64,000 bases of DNA, taken from NCBI RefSeq assembly GCF_015356855.1, contig NZ_ARXR01000017.1, positions 1 through 64,000 of the forward strand, read 5' to 3'. Source of the DNA: Alloalcanivorax venustensis ISO4 (GTDB lineage: Bacteria > Pseudomonadota > Gammaproteobacteria > Pseudomonadales > Alcanivoracaceae). Each line of letters begins with the position of its first letter. Position 1 is the first letter of the stretch. The notes under the pieces are model-generated. The model was not told the DNA's origin, made no database searches, and worked only from the letters and a program-made list of their open reading frames with translations. Positions 30,097 to 38,926 of the stretch are shown here, piece by piece. Position numbers and translations under genes: made by a program.

Positions 30097-31314
30097 ATGC
30101 TGACCGCCGATCAACTCGCCGTTATCAAAGCCACCGTGCCGGTGCTGCAGGAACACGGGGAAACCCTCACCCGCCATTTCTACCAGCGCATGTTCGAGCA
30201 CAATCCGGAAGTGCGCCCCTACTTCAATCCGGCGCATCAGCGGTCCGGGTCTCAGCAGCGCGCCCTGGCCGGCGCCATCTGTGCCTACGCCCAACACGTG
30301 GACAACCCGGCGGCGCTCACCGACGCGGTGGAGCTGATCGCGCAGAAGCATGTGTCGCTGGGGATTCGGCCGGAGCACTATCCGATCGTCGGCGAGAACC
30401 TGCTCGCTTCCATCAAGGAAGTGCTCGGCGACGCCGCCACCGACGACATCATCGACGCCTGGGCCGCGGCCTACGGTGCTCTGGCGGACATCTTCATCGG
30501 CCGTGAGGCGGACATTTATCACGAGCAGGAGCAGCGGTTCGGCTGGCAGGGCTTCAAGTCGTTCGTGGTGGCGCGCCGCGAACCGGAGAGTGACAACATC
30601 ACCTCCTTCTACCTGCGCCCCGCCGACGGTGCCCCGTTGCACCCGCACAAGCCAGGCCAGTACATCACCGTGCGCGTGGATGTTCCCGGCGCCGGCCCGG
30701 TGATGCGCAACTACAGCCTGTCCAACGCGCCCGGCGACACGCACTACCGCATCAGCGTCAAGCGAGAAGCGGCGCCGGTGGACGGTGCCCCGGACGGGGT
30801 CTGCTCCAACCACCTGCACGCCAACCTGAAAGAGGGTGACCGCGTGGCGCTGGCGCCGCCGGCCGGGGAATTCGTGCTCGATACCCGCGAGCAGGAGGCG
30901 CCGGTGGTGCTGATCGCAGGCGGTGTCGGCATCACGCCGTTGCTTTCCATGCTCCACCAGTGCCTGGCGGCCTCGCCGGCCAGCCGTCCGGTGACGCTGA
31001 TCCAGGGCGCGCTGAACAGCCGGGTGCATCCGTTCCGCGAGGAAGTGCGGGCCCTGGCCGCCGCGCACCCCAACCTGCAAGTACATGTGCGCTACAGCGA
31101 CCCGCTCGCCGGCGACGAACCGGGCCGGGGTTACCACAGCAACGGCCTGATCGATGAGGCGCTGCTCGACGCGCTCACCGTGGACGGCGCCCACTACTAT
31201 CTGTGCGGGCCGGAACCCATGCTGCGCCACGTCCACGCGCTGCTAAGCCGGCGCGGCGTGCCGATGGACAGGGTTCACTATGAGTTCTTCGGACCGGCGG
31301 CGCTGGCGGCCTGA
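30097..31314 (+). CDS. hmp: Flavohaemoglobin, nitric oxide dioxygenase Hmp
   Basis: Converts NO and O2 to nitrate with NAD(P)H. 405 residues: globin domain 1-140 with proximal H85 and distal-pocket Y29, F43, Q53 all at standard numbers; ferredoxin-reductase FAD domain (RNYSLSNAPGDTHYRIS) and NAD domain (VVLIAGGVGITPLLSML, YYLCGPEPML). Divergent from its likely repressor NsrR. A CAGGAG ribosome site lies at 30080-30085. The 3' end abuts the lower-GC accessory segment. Confidence 0.97.
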   Translation: MLTADQLAVIKATVPVLQEHGETLTRHFYQRMFEHNPEVRPYFNPAHQRSGSQQRALAGAICAYAQHVDNPAALTDAVELIAQKHVSLGIRPEHYPIVGENLLASIKEVLGDAATDDIIDAWAAAYGALADIFIGREADIYHEQEQRFGWQGFKSFVVARREPESDNITSFYLRPADGAPLHPHKPGQYITVRVDVPGAGPVMRNYSLSNAPGDTHYRISVKREAAPVDGAPDGVCSNHLHANLKEGDRVALAPPAGEFVLDTREQEAPVVLIAGGVGITPLLSMLHQCLAASPASRPVTLIQGALNSRVHPFREEVRALAAAHPNLQVHVRYSDPLAGDEPGRGYHSNGLIDEALLDALTVDGAHYYLCGPEPMLRHVHALLSRRGVPMDRVHYEFFGPAALAA

Positions 31315-31318
31315 GTCA

Positions 31319-32179
31319 TCACCTGAGCGAGCCGTTATCGGTATCTTTATACACTTTGAATACGATGCGGCTCAGCCATTTCATGGCCCCTTCATAGAGC
31401 AGTGGGCAAAAACGCTGGGCAAGCACGCCTAGGCGGATATCAAGGGACGTAAATATCCAGTAGCGATTCTTCTTAACCCCGGCAATAATCTTCTTTGCCG
31501 CGTGCTCGGGGGTTTTGGCGTGCCGCTGGAAGCGTCGCGTCAAGGCCTGTACATCGGGGTCATCCCGATCCACGCCGACAACATTGATAGTTTTCACCAA
31601 GCCGGTGTCCACTGCCCCGGGACAAACTAGGCTTACACCGATGCCGTGTTGGCGAAGGTCGAAGCGCAGCACTTCGCTGATGCCTCTCAAGCCGAACTTG
31701 CTGGCACTATAGGCGGCGTGCCAGGGCAAGCCGAACAGACCCGCGGCGGAGGACACATTGACCAGGTGACCGCCCCTGCCAGCCTTGATCATCGGTGGCA
31801 AAAACGCGTGGATGATATGAACCGGCCCTAATAAATTGACCTCGATGATCTGATTCCAATGCGTTAGCTCCAGATTCTCGATCGTACCCCAGGTCGAGAT
31901 GCCCGCAATGTTCATTACCACGTCGACACAACCATGTTGCTTATGGATATCGTCGGCGAAGGCCTGCACCGCGTATGGATCGGAGACGTCAAGCGCCCGA
32001 TGGAATAATACCCGTCCGCCCTTCTCCGTTAGCTCTTGCGTCACAGCGTCCAGTGACGGCCGGTTGATGTCGGTCAGGCACAGCCTGGCGCCTTCGTCTA
32101 CGAGCAACTCCGCCGTTGCCCGGCCAATCCCGCTGGCGGCTCCGGTAACCAAGCAGAGCCTATTGCGCAGTGACTTCAT
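31319..32179 (-). CDS. SDR-family NAD(P)-dependent oxidoreductase
   Basis: Classical short-chain dehydrogenase, 286 residues. Cofactor motif TGAASGIGRA (residues 13-22), NxAG as MNIAG, active site Ser and YSASK (Y158-region). After the fold, a C-terminal extension with an amphipathic/hydrophobic stretch (WIFTSLDIRLGVLAQRFCPLLYEGAMKWLSR) may attach it to the membrane, as in acetoin-dehydrogenase-like SDRs acting on lipids. AGGAGATCTTC precedes the ATG. Codon use is less GC-rich than core genes. Divergent from an AraC regulator; the substrate is unknown. Confidence 0.85.
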   Translation of the reverse strand: MKSLRNRLCLVTGAASGIGRATAELLVDEGARLCLTDINRPSLDAVTQELTEKGGRVLFHRALDVSDPYAVQAFADDIHKQHGCVDVVMNIAGISTWGTIENLELTHWNQIIEVNLLGPVHIIHAFLPPMIKAGRGGHLVNVSSAAGLFGLPWHAAYSASKFGLRGISEVLRFDLRQHGIGVSLVCPGAVDTGLVKTINVVGVDRDDPDVQALTRRFQRHAKTPEHAAKKIIAGVKKNRYWIFTSLDIRLGVLAQRFCPLLYEGAMKWLSRIVFKVYKDTDNGSLR

Positions 32180-32327
32180 GAAGATCTCCTATTTAAGGCG
32201 GGCATGATGCCATGCTGTCTGGCTGCTATCGGTAACCCATCGCGCCACAATAAGGGCCCAAAAGCGCCAAAGCGTCTTGTGTGACCGAAGGTGTGACATA
32301 CTCGGCGATATCGTTAGGAGAATTGCC

Positions 32328-33359
32328 GTGGATGATAACGATAATTGGGTGGCGGCCCCCCACCTCCAGCATCTCGCCCGCACCGCACAGGCCAATGGTC
32401 TTGATGTCGAGCAATGGTTGCTCAGGCTGGGGCGGAAGAACCCGCCGATCGGCGCGGAGGCCACACTGCCGATCTCCATGCTCGAAGAACTCCTGGCACA
32501 GCTCGACGCGCGATTCCCGGGTTACCCGTTCGGGCTGGTGATGGCGGAGAGCACCCAGCCGGCCGCGTTTGGGGTTCTTGGCTACCTTAGCCAGAGCTGC
32601 ACACGCTTCGCGGACGTTTTGGATTTGATCGTCCGCTATAATGGGCTGCTTAGTAGCTTCGGGAACAGCAAGGTGATCTACCTGCCAGGTCGGGTCCGCG
32701 TTGATTGGGAGTGCCTGGCGGGCAGCCCTCTGTTTCGCAGGCATGCGTACGACTATGTCCTGGGTAGCTTTACAGTGCTTGCCCGGACCCTCCTGCAACC
32801 GACTCCCATGGTTCCCCTTGAGGTCGGTTTTTCCCACCCGCCACCTGAAAATAAAGAGACACGGTTGCGTCTTCAACAACTATTCCAAAGCCCGATTTAT
32901 TTTGACCAGCCGCAAGCGGGAATCTGTTTTGATCGAAAATTAATGGACCAACCCCTTAGCCACAGTGACCTCGGCATTAAGACCACGCTCGCACAACATG
33001 CTGATGCTCTAATGCGACAGCGGCAACAAACCACGACCTTGCCCAACACTGTGATGCGCTTGGCACGTGCCATGTTCGTTGACTGTCCCCCTGGTTTGGA
33101 GGACGTGGCGGATCAGTTAGGCATTAGTGGTCGTACTCTGCACCGGAGACTGGATGCCCATAACACTAAATTCCGGAGCCTAATTGACGAGATCCGAATG
33201 GAGAGGGCGCCTGATTTGATATCTAATAGCCACCAGCCACTGGAGGTGACAGCATTTCAGTTGGGCTTCCAGTCAAGACAATCCCTTATCCGATGGTTTA
33301 AGAAGCGTACTGGTTTAACACCCGGGGAATATCGGCAACGAGGAGATCACAAGCCATGA
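32328..33359 (+). CDS. AraC-family transcriptional regulator
   Basis: 343 residues from the GTG start at 32328, chosen because TAGGAGA lies seven bases upstream; an in-frame GTG at 32277 has no such site. The N-terminal arabinose-binding-like domain includes GVLGYLSQSCTRFADVLDLIVRYN. The C-terminal double HTH includes LEDVADQLGISGRTLHRRLDAH and VTAFQLGFQSRQSLIRWFKK, ending GLTPGEYRQ. Overlaps the next gene by ATGA. Together with the divergent SDR it looks like a small, self-regulated catabolic set; the inducer is unknown. Confidence 0.85.
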   Translation: MDDNDNWVAAPHLQHLARTAQANGLDVEQWLLRLGRKNPPIGAEATLPISMLEELLAQLDARFPGYPFGLVMAESTQPAAFGVLGYLSQSCTRFADVLDLIVRYNGLLSSFGNSKVIYLPGRVRVDWECLAGSPLFRRHAYDYVLGSFTVLARTLLQPTPMVPLEVGFSHPPPENKETRLRLQQLFQSPIYFDQPQAGICFDRKLMDQPLSHSDLGIKTTLAQHADALMRQRQQTTTLPNTVMRLARAMFVDCPPGLEDVADQLGISGRTLHRRLDAHNTKFRSLIDEIRMERAPDLISNSHQPLEVTAFQLGFQSRQSLIRWFKKRTGLTPGEYRQRGDHKP

Positions 33360-33979
33360 GAGATGCAGACCTATTGCGGCCCGAGAGGGGCTGGGCGCGT
33401 CCTGACTACGTTCGCATCCCCGCTCCACCGCAGCGGCAGCGCGCCGTGCTACTGCGCGCCCTATCGGGGGTGGCACGGCTCTTTGGCCGAGCTGAGCTGC
33501 CGCACATCTTTCCGGTCATTGGCATCAACGGTCGGATTTTCTGGCCATGGCTACTTTTTGCCTCCCAGATGATGCCTTTCGGTCGGCTCCCCGCGACGGA
33601 TAGGGAGAAGGCGATCCTGCGTGTGGCTTGGCGCTGTAGAAGCCGCTATGAATGGGGCCAGCATGTGGAAATGGCGTTGAGGGTTGGCGTCAGCGATAAA
33701 GAAATCGTCGAGATCACGAAAGCGCCCGGTGACATCGCGAACCGAGATGATCAGCTGCTGATGGCGGCATGCGATCAGGTGTGTCAGCAGAGCCTTATTG
33801 ATGAAGACAACTGGCTTGCGCTAAACCAGAAGTATAACAAGAGGCAGATGATCGAATTGGTCATGCTTGTCGGCCATTATGTAATGGTCGCTGGCTTGTT
33901 GATTAACGCGGGTATCGAGCTGGAAACGGCCACCGAGAAGACGTTACAGGGCTTCTATGCGCGCCTGCCTAAGGGATAG
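33356..33979 (+). CDS. Carboxymuconolactone decarboxylase (CMD)-family protein
   Basis: 207-residue helical protein of the CMD/AhpD-like superfamily. The core is REKAILRVAWRCRSRYEWGQHVEMALRVGVSDKEIVEIT, with the Cys, YEW and His pattern of the family; AhpD's CxxC is not present, so a thiol peroxidase partner role is doubtful. ATGA overlap with the AraC gene indicates coupled translation. Function unknown; the divergent SDR may act on a shared substrate. Confidence 0.82.
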   Translation: MRDADLLRPERGWARPDYVRIPAPPQRQRAVLLRALSGVARLFGRAELPHIFPVIGINGRIFWPWLLFASQMMPFGRLPATDREKAILRVAWRCRSRYEWGQHVEMALRVGVSDKEIVEITKAPGDIANRDDQLLMAACDQVCQQSLIDEDNWLALNQKYNKRQMIELVMLVGHYVMVAGLLINAGIELETATEKTLQGFYARLPKG

Positions 33980-34070
33980 GCGGGTCCGGTGCCCCTGACT
34001 GTCCGGATTTGATCCTCCCAACAATGCGATGATTTGGCGTTACGCATATTTTCAACAATTGCGAGGCGCC

Positions 34071-35720
34071 ATGATGATCAGATCGCCCTATTTTTCGGTT
34101 ATTATTTTTCTCTTCTTTTGTACGCCACTCCACTCCTTTCAGGTGTCTGACGGCGAGCGGGTAAATCAACAAATTACGGACTTCGATATCGTCTCCGATA
34201 ACCTTGTGGATGCAACCACTGTAAGGGTGATGTTGCCTACCGGATACTCCGATACTGTTTCAGGATATCCGGTTATTTACCTGCTCCATGGTGGTGGCGG
34301 AACCCATGAAGACTGGACGGTCTGGGGCGTGCAGGAAATTGTCGATGACCGTGATGTAATCATCGTCCAGCCGTCGATGGGAAAAGGGAGCTGGTATGCT
34401 GATGCGGCCGTTCCCGGTATAGATGGTAACCCGAAGTGGGAGACCTTTTTCTTTGAAGAGCTTGTGACCTGGGTAGATGGCACCTTTAAAACCGACGCCC
34501 GCCGCGAGGGGCGTGCAGTGGTTGGCCTTTCGATGGGAGGCTATGGCGCGATGAGTTACGCGGCGAGGCACCCGGATCAATTCATCGCCGCCGCCGCATT
34601 CTCCGGTGCAGTCGACACCAGCAGAGAGTTGATTTCGAATTGGATCGGTGTTTCACCGGTTATTGACGCAAGAGTGCCTTACTCGATCTTTGGGATCTGG
34701 CCTCTCGATACGGAGGTCCGCCAAGCTCATAACCCCCTCAACCTGGCGCACAATCTGGCGGGGATGCATCTCTCTTTCTACTTCGGCAACGGAAACCGTG
34801 GGGTCCTCGATAATCAGAACGAGTACAACCCCGTCAATCTGTTCATGGGCTGGATTCAGGAAGCCGAGGTGCACCGAATGAACTTTGCCATGCATGATCG
34901 GCTCAACCAACTGGGAATAGCCCACCAGTTTCACCCCTATGGCGACGGCATGCATTCGCCGGGCTACTGGATTCGTAGTTTCCGGCAGGAATTACCAGAA
35001 CTAATGCGTGTGTTCGATAACCCGCCGGAGCCTGTCAATAGGTTGGTGAACGGTGACTTCGAGGCGGAAGGCATTGTGGGAAATGCTGACAATAATGATT
35101 GGCAGTGCTTGGGTCAGTGCGGCCTGGACCGGGGGCTTGAGTTAGAACACCAGGGCGTGAGCAATGGCTGGGTTCGCAACAGTAACACCGAATGGAACGA
35201 GCTGTACCAGGAGATCTCCGTCGCCAAGAAAACCGATTACCACCTGTCCGCCTGGATAAGAACATCCGGATCCAAGCTGACTCTTCTGGGGGTTCGTGGA
35301 ATGGACGGGGCTACGCTGGTGGATACGCCGATAAGTGCAAGCGCGGACTATGCGGTATATCAATTAGCGTTTAATACGGGTGACCATGATGTTATACGTG
35401 TCTTTGCCGGATTGCAGCCTGGCGGTGATGATGCCTGGCTCCAGCTGGATGATGTGTTCCTGGCGGCGGGGCTTGCGCCGCCGGTAGCACCGGTGGTGCC
35501 GGATGAAGACCCCTTCGAGCCCTTCCCTAATGTTCCCCCTGAAGATGACACCAATGACGGCGCCCCCGCGAAAAACAGCGGCGGCTCCGCTCCGGTTGCT
35601 GGGTCCGGGGGCGGGTCGATACCCCTATCGGCCCTTCTGTTGGGGCTGGGTTTCGGTGTTTGGCGCACGATCTCGAGGAGTTTCAGCGGTCGCAGAACAG
35701 GTCGTGCAGCACCTCGATAA
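34071..35720 (+). CDS. Secreted esterase with carbohydrate-binding-like module and GlyGly-CTERM-like tail
   Basis: 549 residues. Signal peptide at 1-23; an esterase D/antigen 85-like domain at about 25-320 with LLHGGGGTHEDW, the nucleophile elbow GLSMGGYGAM and a late GDGMHSP catalytic His. A CBM4/9-like beta-sandwich follows (NGDFEAEGIVGN to WLQLDDVFL). Then a Pro/Glu-rich linker, GSGGG and a hydrophobic helix (SIPLSALLLGLGFGVW) that resembles a GlyGly-CTERM sorting signal. The last dozen residues (from about 35683) are read from the antisense end of the arsR-type gene, so the natural basic tail is probably replaced. Start ATG at 34071 follows GCGAGGC; upstream starts would break the signal peptide. 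Lower GC than core genes. Confidence 0.8.
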   Translation: MMIRSPYFSVIIFLFFCTPLHSFQVSDGERVNQQITDFDIVSDNLVDATTVRVMLPTGYSDTVSGYPVIYLLHGGGGTHEDWTVWGVQEIVDDRDVIIVQPSMGKGSWYADAAVPGIDGNPKWETFFFEELVTWVDGTFKTDARREGRAVVGLSMGGYGAMSYAARHPDQFIAAAAFSGAVDTSRELISNWIGVSPVIDARVPYSIFGIWPLDTEVRQAHNPLNLAHNLAGMHLSFYFGNGNRGVLDNQNEYNPVNLFMGWIQEAEVHRMNFAMHDRLNQLGIAHQFHPYGDGMHSPGYWIRSFRQELPELMRVFDNPPEPVNRLVNGDFEAEGIVGNADNNDWQCLGQCGLDRGLELEHQGVSNGWVRNSNTEWNELYQEISVAKKTDYHLSAWIRTSGSKLTLLGVRGMDGATLVDTPISASADYAVYQLAFNTGDHDVIRVFAGLQPGGDDAWLQLDDVFLAAGLAPPVAPVVPDEDPFEPFPNVPPEDDTNDGAPAKNSGGSAPVAGSGGGSIPLSALLLGLGFGVWRTISRSFSGRRTGRAAPR

Positions 35721-36012
35721 TGCGGGTCGCCCGGGTGCCCTGCAGGGAATAATAGATCGTCTGGGCGTCGCGGCGGGTCTGTACCAGATCGTCGCGGCGC
35801 AGTACCGCCAGGTGCTGGGAGACCACTGACTGGCTGCCCGCCACCCGTGCGTTGATCTCGCCCACCGTCATCTCGCCCTCCACCAGCATGCAGAGAATCA
35901 GCAGGCGCTTCTCGTGGGACAACGACTTGAGCAGGCGGGCGGCGTCGGCGGCGTGCTCGGCCATCGCTTCGTCGGGCTTTGGGGGGCTGTTTTTAAGGCG
36001 TGTGTCGGTCAT
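35683..36012 (-). CDS. bigR: BigR/SqrR-type persulfide-sensing repressor (ArsR family)
   Basis: ArsR-family winged-helix repressor of 109 residues. The two cysteines of the BigR/SqrR/YgaV class are present at C41 (LILCML) and C107 (LFCDR); these form a di- or tetrasulfide bond under reactive sulfur and release DNA. HTH: GEINARVAGSQSVVSQHLAVLRRD. It diverges from a persulfide dioxygenase and two YeeE/YedE genes, the typical BigR operon. The 3' end overlaps the end of the esterase frame. Confidence 0.88.
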   Translation of the reverse strand: MTDTRLKNSPPKPDEAMAEHAADAARLLKSLSHEKRLLILCMLVEGEMTVGEINARVAGSQSVVSQHLAVLRRDDLVQTRRDAQTIYYSLQGTRATRIIEVLHDLFCDR

Positions 36013-36074
36013 GGCATCGCTTCAATGATTTGACCTCAAAATAGCATTAGAAAGATGTAATGTAAATTTTTCTA

Positions 36075-36092
36075 TATTAGGTTTGACTAATA
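36075..36092. promoter_or_regulatory. Probable BigR operator
   Basis: Perfect dyad TATTAGGTTTGACTAATA (6-base arms, 6-base spacer) in an AT-rich gap between the repressor and the dioxygenase. A looser pair ATTAG / TAAT lies just left of it at about 36044-36062. BigR-type operators are AT-rich palindromes of this size. Confidence 0.65.
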
Positions 36093-36142
36093 AAAGGGCG
36101 CGGACTATAAAGAATTAAATCGATGTCACCCAGGAGGTTTTC

Positions 36143-37057
36143 ATGGCAGCCGCGCAACGCCCTCAGGTTCGCTCCTTTCTTCACGAGCCCACCTCCACCT
36201 TTTCCTACGTGGTCTGGGACCCGGACACCCGCCGCGCCGCGGTGATTGATTCGGTGCTCGACTACGAAGCCGAGTCCGGACGGCTCAGCACCGATACCGC
36301 CGATGAACTGATCCGTTTCATCCGCGATCAGGGGCTGGCGGTGGAGTGGGTGCTGGAAACCCATGCCCACGCCGACCATCTGGCCGGCGGCGCCCATGTG
36401 CACCGGCAACTGGGCGGCACCACCGGCATCGGGGCCGGCATCCGTCAGGTGCAGAAGCACTTCAAGGAGGTCTACGGTTTCGAACGCGGCTTCCAGGCGG
36501 ACGGCACGCCCTTCGAGCACCTGTTCGAGGATTTCGAAAGCTTCCGGGTGGGCAATATCGAGGCCCGTGCCATCCCCACGCCCGGGCACACCTCGGATCA
36601 CCTGACGTATCAGATCGGTGACGCTATCTTCGTCGGCGACACCCTGTTCATGCCCGACGGCGGCACCGCCCGCTGCGACTTTCCCGGCGGCAGCGCCCAT
36701 ACCCTGTATCAGTCGATCCAGCGGTTGTTCGAGCTGCCCGACGACACCCGCCTGTTCGTGCTGCACGACTACCGGCCCGGCGGTCGCGACTACCGTTACG
36801 AAACCACCGTGGGTGACCAGAAGCGTGACAATATTCATGTCGGCGGCGGCCGCTCCGAGGATGACTTCGTCAAGCTGCGTACCGAGCGCGATGCCACCCT
36901 CGGCCTGCCCGATCTGATTATCCCCTCGGTGCAGATCAACGTCCGCGCCGGCCACACCCCGCCCGCCGACGACAACGGCCGGCGCTACATCAAGGTGCCC
37001 CTGAACCACCCGGAAGGGTTCTCCCAGACCGCGCACGACGAGGAGCTGCCGGTATGA
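36143..37057 (+). CDS. Persulfide dioxygenase-like MBL-fold protein (Blh/ETHE1 group)
   Basis: Non-haem iron enzyme that oxidises glutathione persulfide to sulfite, used in sulfide detoxification. 304 residues. Metal-site motif THAHADHL (H74, H76, D78, H79), then PTPGHTSDH and [22 protein letters not shown] with the third ligand His downstream (VLHDY). A strong AGGAGG site is eight bases before the ATG. First gene of an operon with two transporter halves by ATGA overlaps, and opposite BigR. Confidence 0.9.
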   Translation: MAAAQRPQVRSFLHEPTSTFSYVVWDPDTRRAAVIDSVLDYEAESGRLSTDTADELIRFIRDQGLAVEWVLETHAHADHLAGGAHVHRQLGGTTGIGAGIRQVQKHFKEVYGFERGFQADGTPFEHLFEDFESFRVGNIEARAIPTPGHTSDHLTYQIGDAIFVGDTLFMPDGGTARCDFPGGSAHTLYQSIQRLFELPDDTRLFVLHDYRPGGRDYRYETTVGDQKRDNIHVGGGRSEDDFVKLRTERDATLGLPDLIIPSVQINVRAGHTPPADDNGRRYIKVPLNHPEGFSQTAHDEELPV

Positions 37058-37491
37058 CCATCGTGAACTTCACCCCCTGGGCCGGCCTGATCGGCGGTCT
37101 GCTGATCGGCGCCAGCGCCTCGCTGCTGCTGTGGCTCAACGGTCGCATCGCCGGCATCAGCGGCATCGTCGCCGGCGCCACGGTGGAGCCCGGCGGCGAC
37201 CGGGCCTGGCGCTGGCTGTTTCTGGCCGGCCTGCTCGGCGGCGCCGCCCTGGCGTTCTGGCTGGTGCCGGGCAGCCTGGCCTTCCAGTCGGACATGCCCT
37301 GGCCGGTATTCCTGGTGGCCGGCCTGATCGTCGGTTTCGGCACCCGGCTGGGCAGCGGCTGCACCAGCGGCCACGGCGTCTGCGGCCTGGCCCGGCTGTC
37401 GCCGCGCTCGCTGGCCTCGGTGGCCACCTTCATGGCCACCGGCATCCTCACCGTGTTCGTGATCCGGCACCTACTGGGAGTGGGCGCATGA
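37054..37491 (+). CDS. YeeE/YedE-family sulfur transporter half (PmpA type)
   Basis: 145-residue membrane protein with about four helices. [27 protein letters not shown] is the YeeE/YedE signature with two cysteines, thought to handle thiosulfate or other sulfur species. Overlaps the dioxygenase stop and the next gene's start by ATGA. Paired with the following half, which carries the second signature, it makes one full transporter. Confidence 0.9.
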   Translation: MTIVNFTPWAGLIGGLLIGASASLLLWLNGRIAGISGIVAGATVEPGGDRAWRWLFLAGLLGGAALAFWLVPGSLAFQSDMPWPVFLVAGLIVGFGTRLGSGCTSGHGVCGLARLSPRSLASVATFMATGILTVFVIRHLLGVGA

Positions 37492-37898
37492 AGAAGAATA
37501 TCGCCGCGTTGATCGCCGGCCTGCTGTTCGGTCTCGGCCTGGCCATCTCGCAAATGACCAACCCGGCCAAGGTGCTCAACTTCCTGGACATCACCGGCAC
37601 CTGGGACCCCACCCTGGCGTTCGTCATGGGCGGCGCCGTGCTGGTTACCCTGATCAGCTTCCGCTTTATCCTCAAACAGGACCGGCCGCTGTTCGAGGGT
37701 CAGTTTCATCTGCCCACCCGCAGCGATATCGATAGCCGCCTGCTCGGCGGCGCGGCCCTGTTCGGCATCGGCTGGGGCCTGGCCGGCTACTGCCCCGGCC
37801 CGGGCGTCGCCGCGCTGGCGATGGGCCTGTGGGAGCCGGCGTTGTTCGTGGTGGGCTTGCTGGTGGGGATGTGGGGGTTTCGGCGGTTGCCGGCGTAG
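37488..37898 (+). CDS. YeeE/YedE-family sulfur transporter half (PmpB type, DUF6691)
   Basis: 136-residue membrane protein. N-terminal GLLFGLGLAISQMTNPAKVLNFLDI and late GIGWGLAGYCPGPGVAALA are the signatures of the second half; the Cys in GYCPGP matches the sulfur-handling residue. Start ATG overlaps the stop of the previous gene. Last gene of the BigR-controlled operon; it ends 12 bases from the convergent yicC. Confidence 0.9.
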   Translation: MKKNIAALIAGLLFGLGLAISQMTNPAKVLNFLDITGTWDPTLAFVMGGAVLVTLISFRFILKQDRPLFEGQFHLPTRSDIDSRLLGGAALFGIGWGLAGYCPGPGVAALAMGLWEPALFVVGLLVGMWGFRRLPA

Positions 37899-37910
37899 GG
37901 CCGCCGGCGA

Positions 37911-38774
37911 TCACTCGATATTCTGGATCTGCTCCCTCATCTGCTCAATCAACACCTTTAATTCCACCGCCGCGGCGGTGGTCTCGGCGTCCACGGACTT
38001 TGACGCCAGGGTGTTCGCTTCGCGGTTGAGTTCCTGCATCAGAAAGTCCAGACGGCGGCCCACCTGGCCGCCTTTTTCCACCACCCGGCGCACTTCGGCC
38101 ACGTGGGTTTCCAGGCGGTCCAGTTCTTCGTCCACGTCCATCTTCTGGGCGGCCAGCACCAGTTCCTGCTCCAGGCGCTCCGGGTCGGGGCTCTCCACCG
38201 CCTCCTGGACGCGCTGGCGCAGGCGGTCGCGCAGGGCCTCGCGGATCGCGGGCAGCGCCTGGCGAATGCGGGCCACCTGCTCGCCGACGCCGTCCAGGCG
38301 CTCGCGCACCATGCGCGCCAGCTGCTCGCCTTCGCGGTCGCGGGTGGCGATCAGGGCGTCCAGGGCTTCGTCCAGGGCGGCCAGGGCTTCCGCGTGCAGG
38401 GTGTCGGCGTCCACTTCGCGGGTGGAGAGCACGCCGGGGAAGCGCAGGATTTCCAGCGGGTTCACCTGGCCGGCGTGGCGCACCAGGTCGTCGACGCGGC
38501 GGGCCGCCTCGGCGAGGTGCTTGACCAGGGTTTCGTTGAGCTCCAGTTCCGCTTCGCCTTCTTCGGTCTGGTAGCGCAGGGTGACGTCCACCTTGCCGCG
38601 GCCCAGCCGCTGGCGACAGCGTTCGCGCACGTCGTTCTCCAGGGCGCGCAGGCCCTCGGGCAGGCGCGGGCCCACTTCCAGGTAGCGGTGGTTCACCGAG
38701 CGGATTTCCCAGGCCAGGCTGGCGCCGGTGAGGTGGCGGTCGGCTCGGGCGAAGGCGGTCATGCTACGAATCAT
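37911..38774 (-). CDS. yicC: YicC-family endoribonuclease
   Basis: 287 residues. MIRSMTAFARA, SVNHRYLEVGPRLPEGLR and the C-terminal DFLMQELNREANTLASKSVD with ELKVLIEQMREQIQNIE are family hallmarks. E. coli YicC is an RNase that degrades small RNAs such as RyhB. Divergent from rph with 152 bases between starts, as in many gammaproteobacteria. Confidence 0.93.
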   Translation of the reverse strand: MIRSMTAFARADRHLTGASLAWEIRSVNHRYLEVGPRLPEGLRALENDVRERCRQRLGRGKVDVTLRYQTEEGEAELELNETLVKHLAEAARRVDDLVRHAGQVNPLEILRFPGVLSTREVDADTLHAEALAALDEALDALIATRDREGEQLARMVRERLDGVGEQVARIRQALPAIREALRDRLRQRVQEAVESPDPERLEQELVLAAQKMDVDEELDRLETHVAEVRRVVEKGGQVGRRLDFLMQELNREANTLASKSVDAETTAAAVELKVLIEQMREQIQNIE

Positions 38775-38926
38775 GGGCGTCCCTGGGGTGGTGGGTGAGT
38801 GCGGCGAAGTGGGGCTTAGTGTAGCGGGTCAAGCGACTGGAAGCATTCACCGGCGCCCCGCCTCGCGTTGATGGGCGGGGGTTCGCTACAATGGCGGGCC
38901 ATTCGATCCCGAATCAAGGAGTTTTC

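Noticed and set aside
32277-32327. GTG start 51 bases upstream for the AraC gene
   Set aside because: No ribosome site, whereas TAGGAGA is well placed before the GTG at 32328.
34029-34070. Upstream ATG in frame with the esterase
   Set aside because: Would put 14 residues ahead of a good signal peptide; the GAGG site supports 34071.
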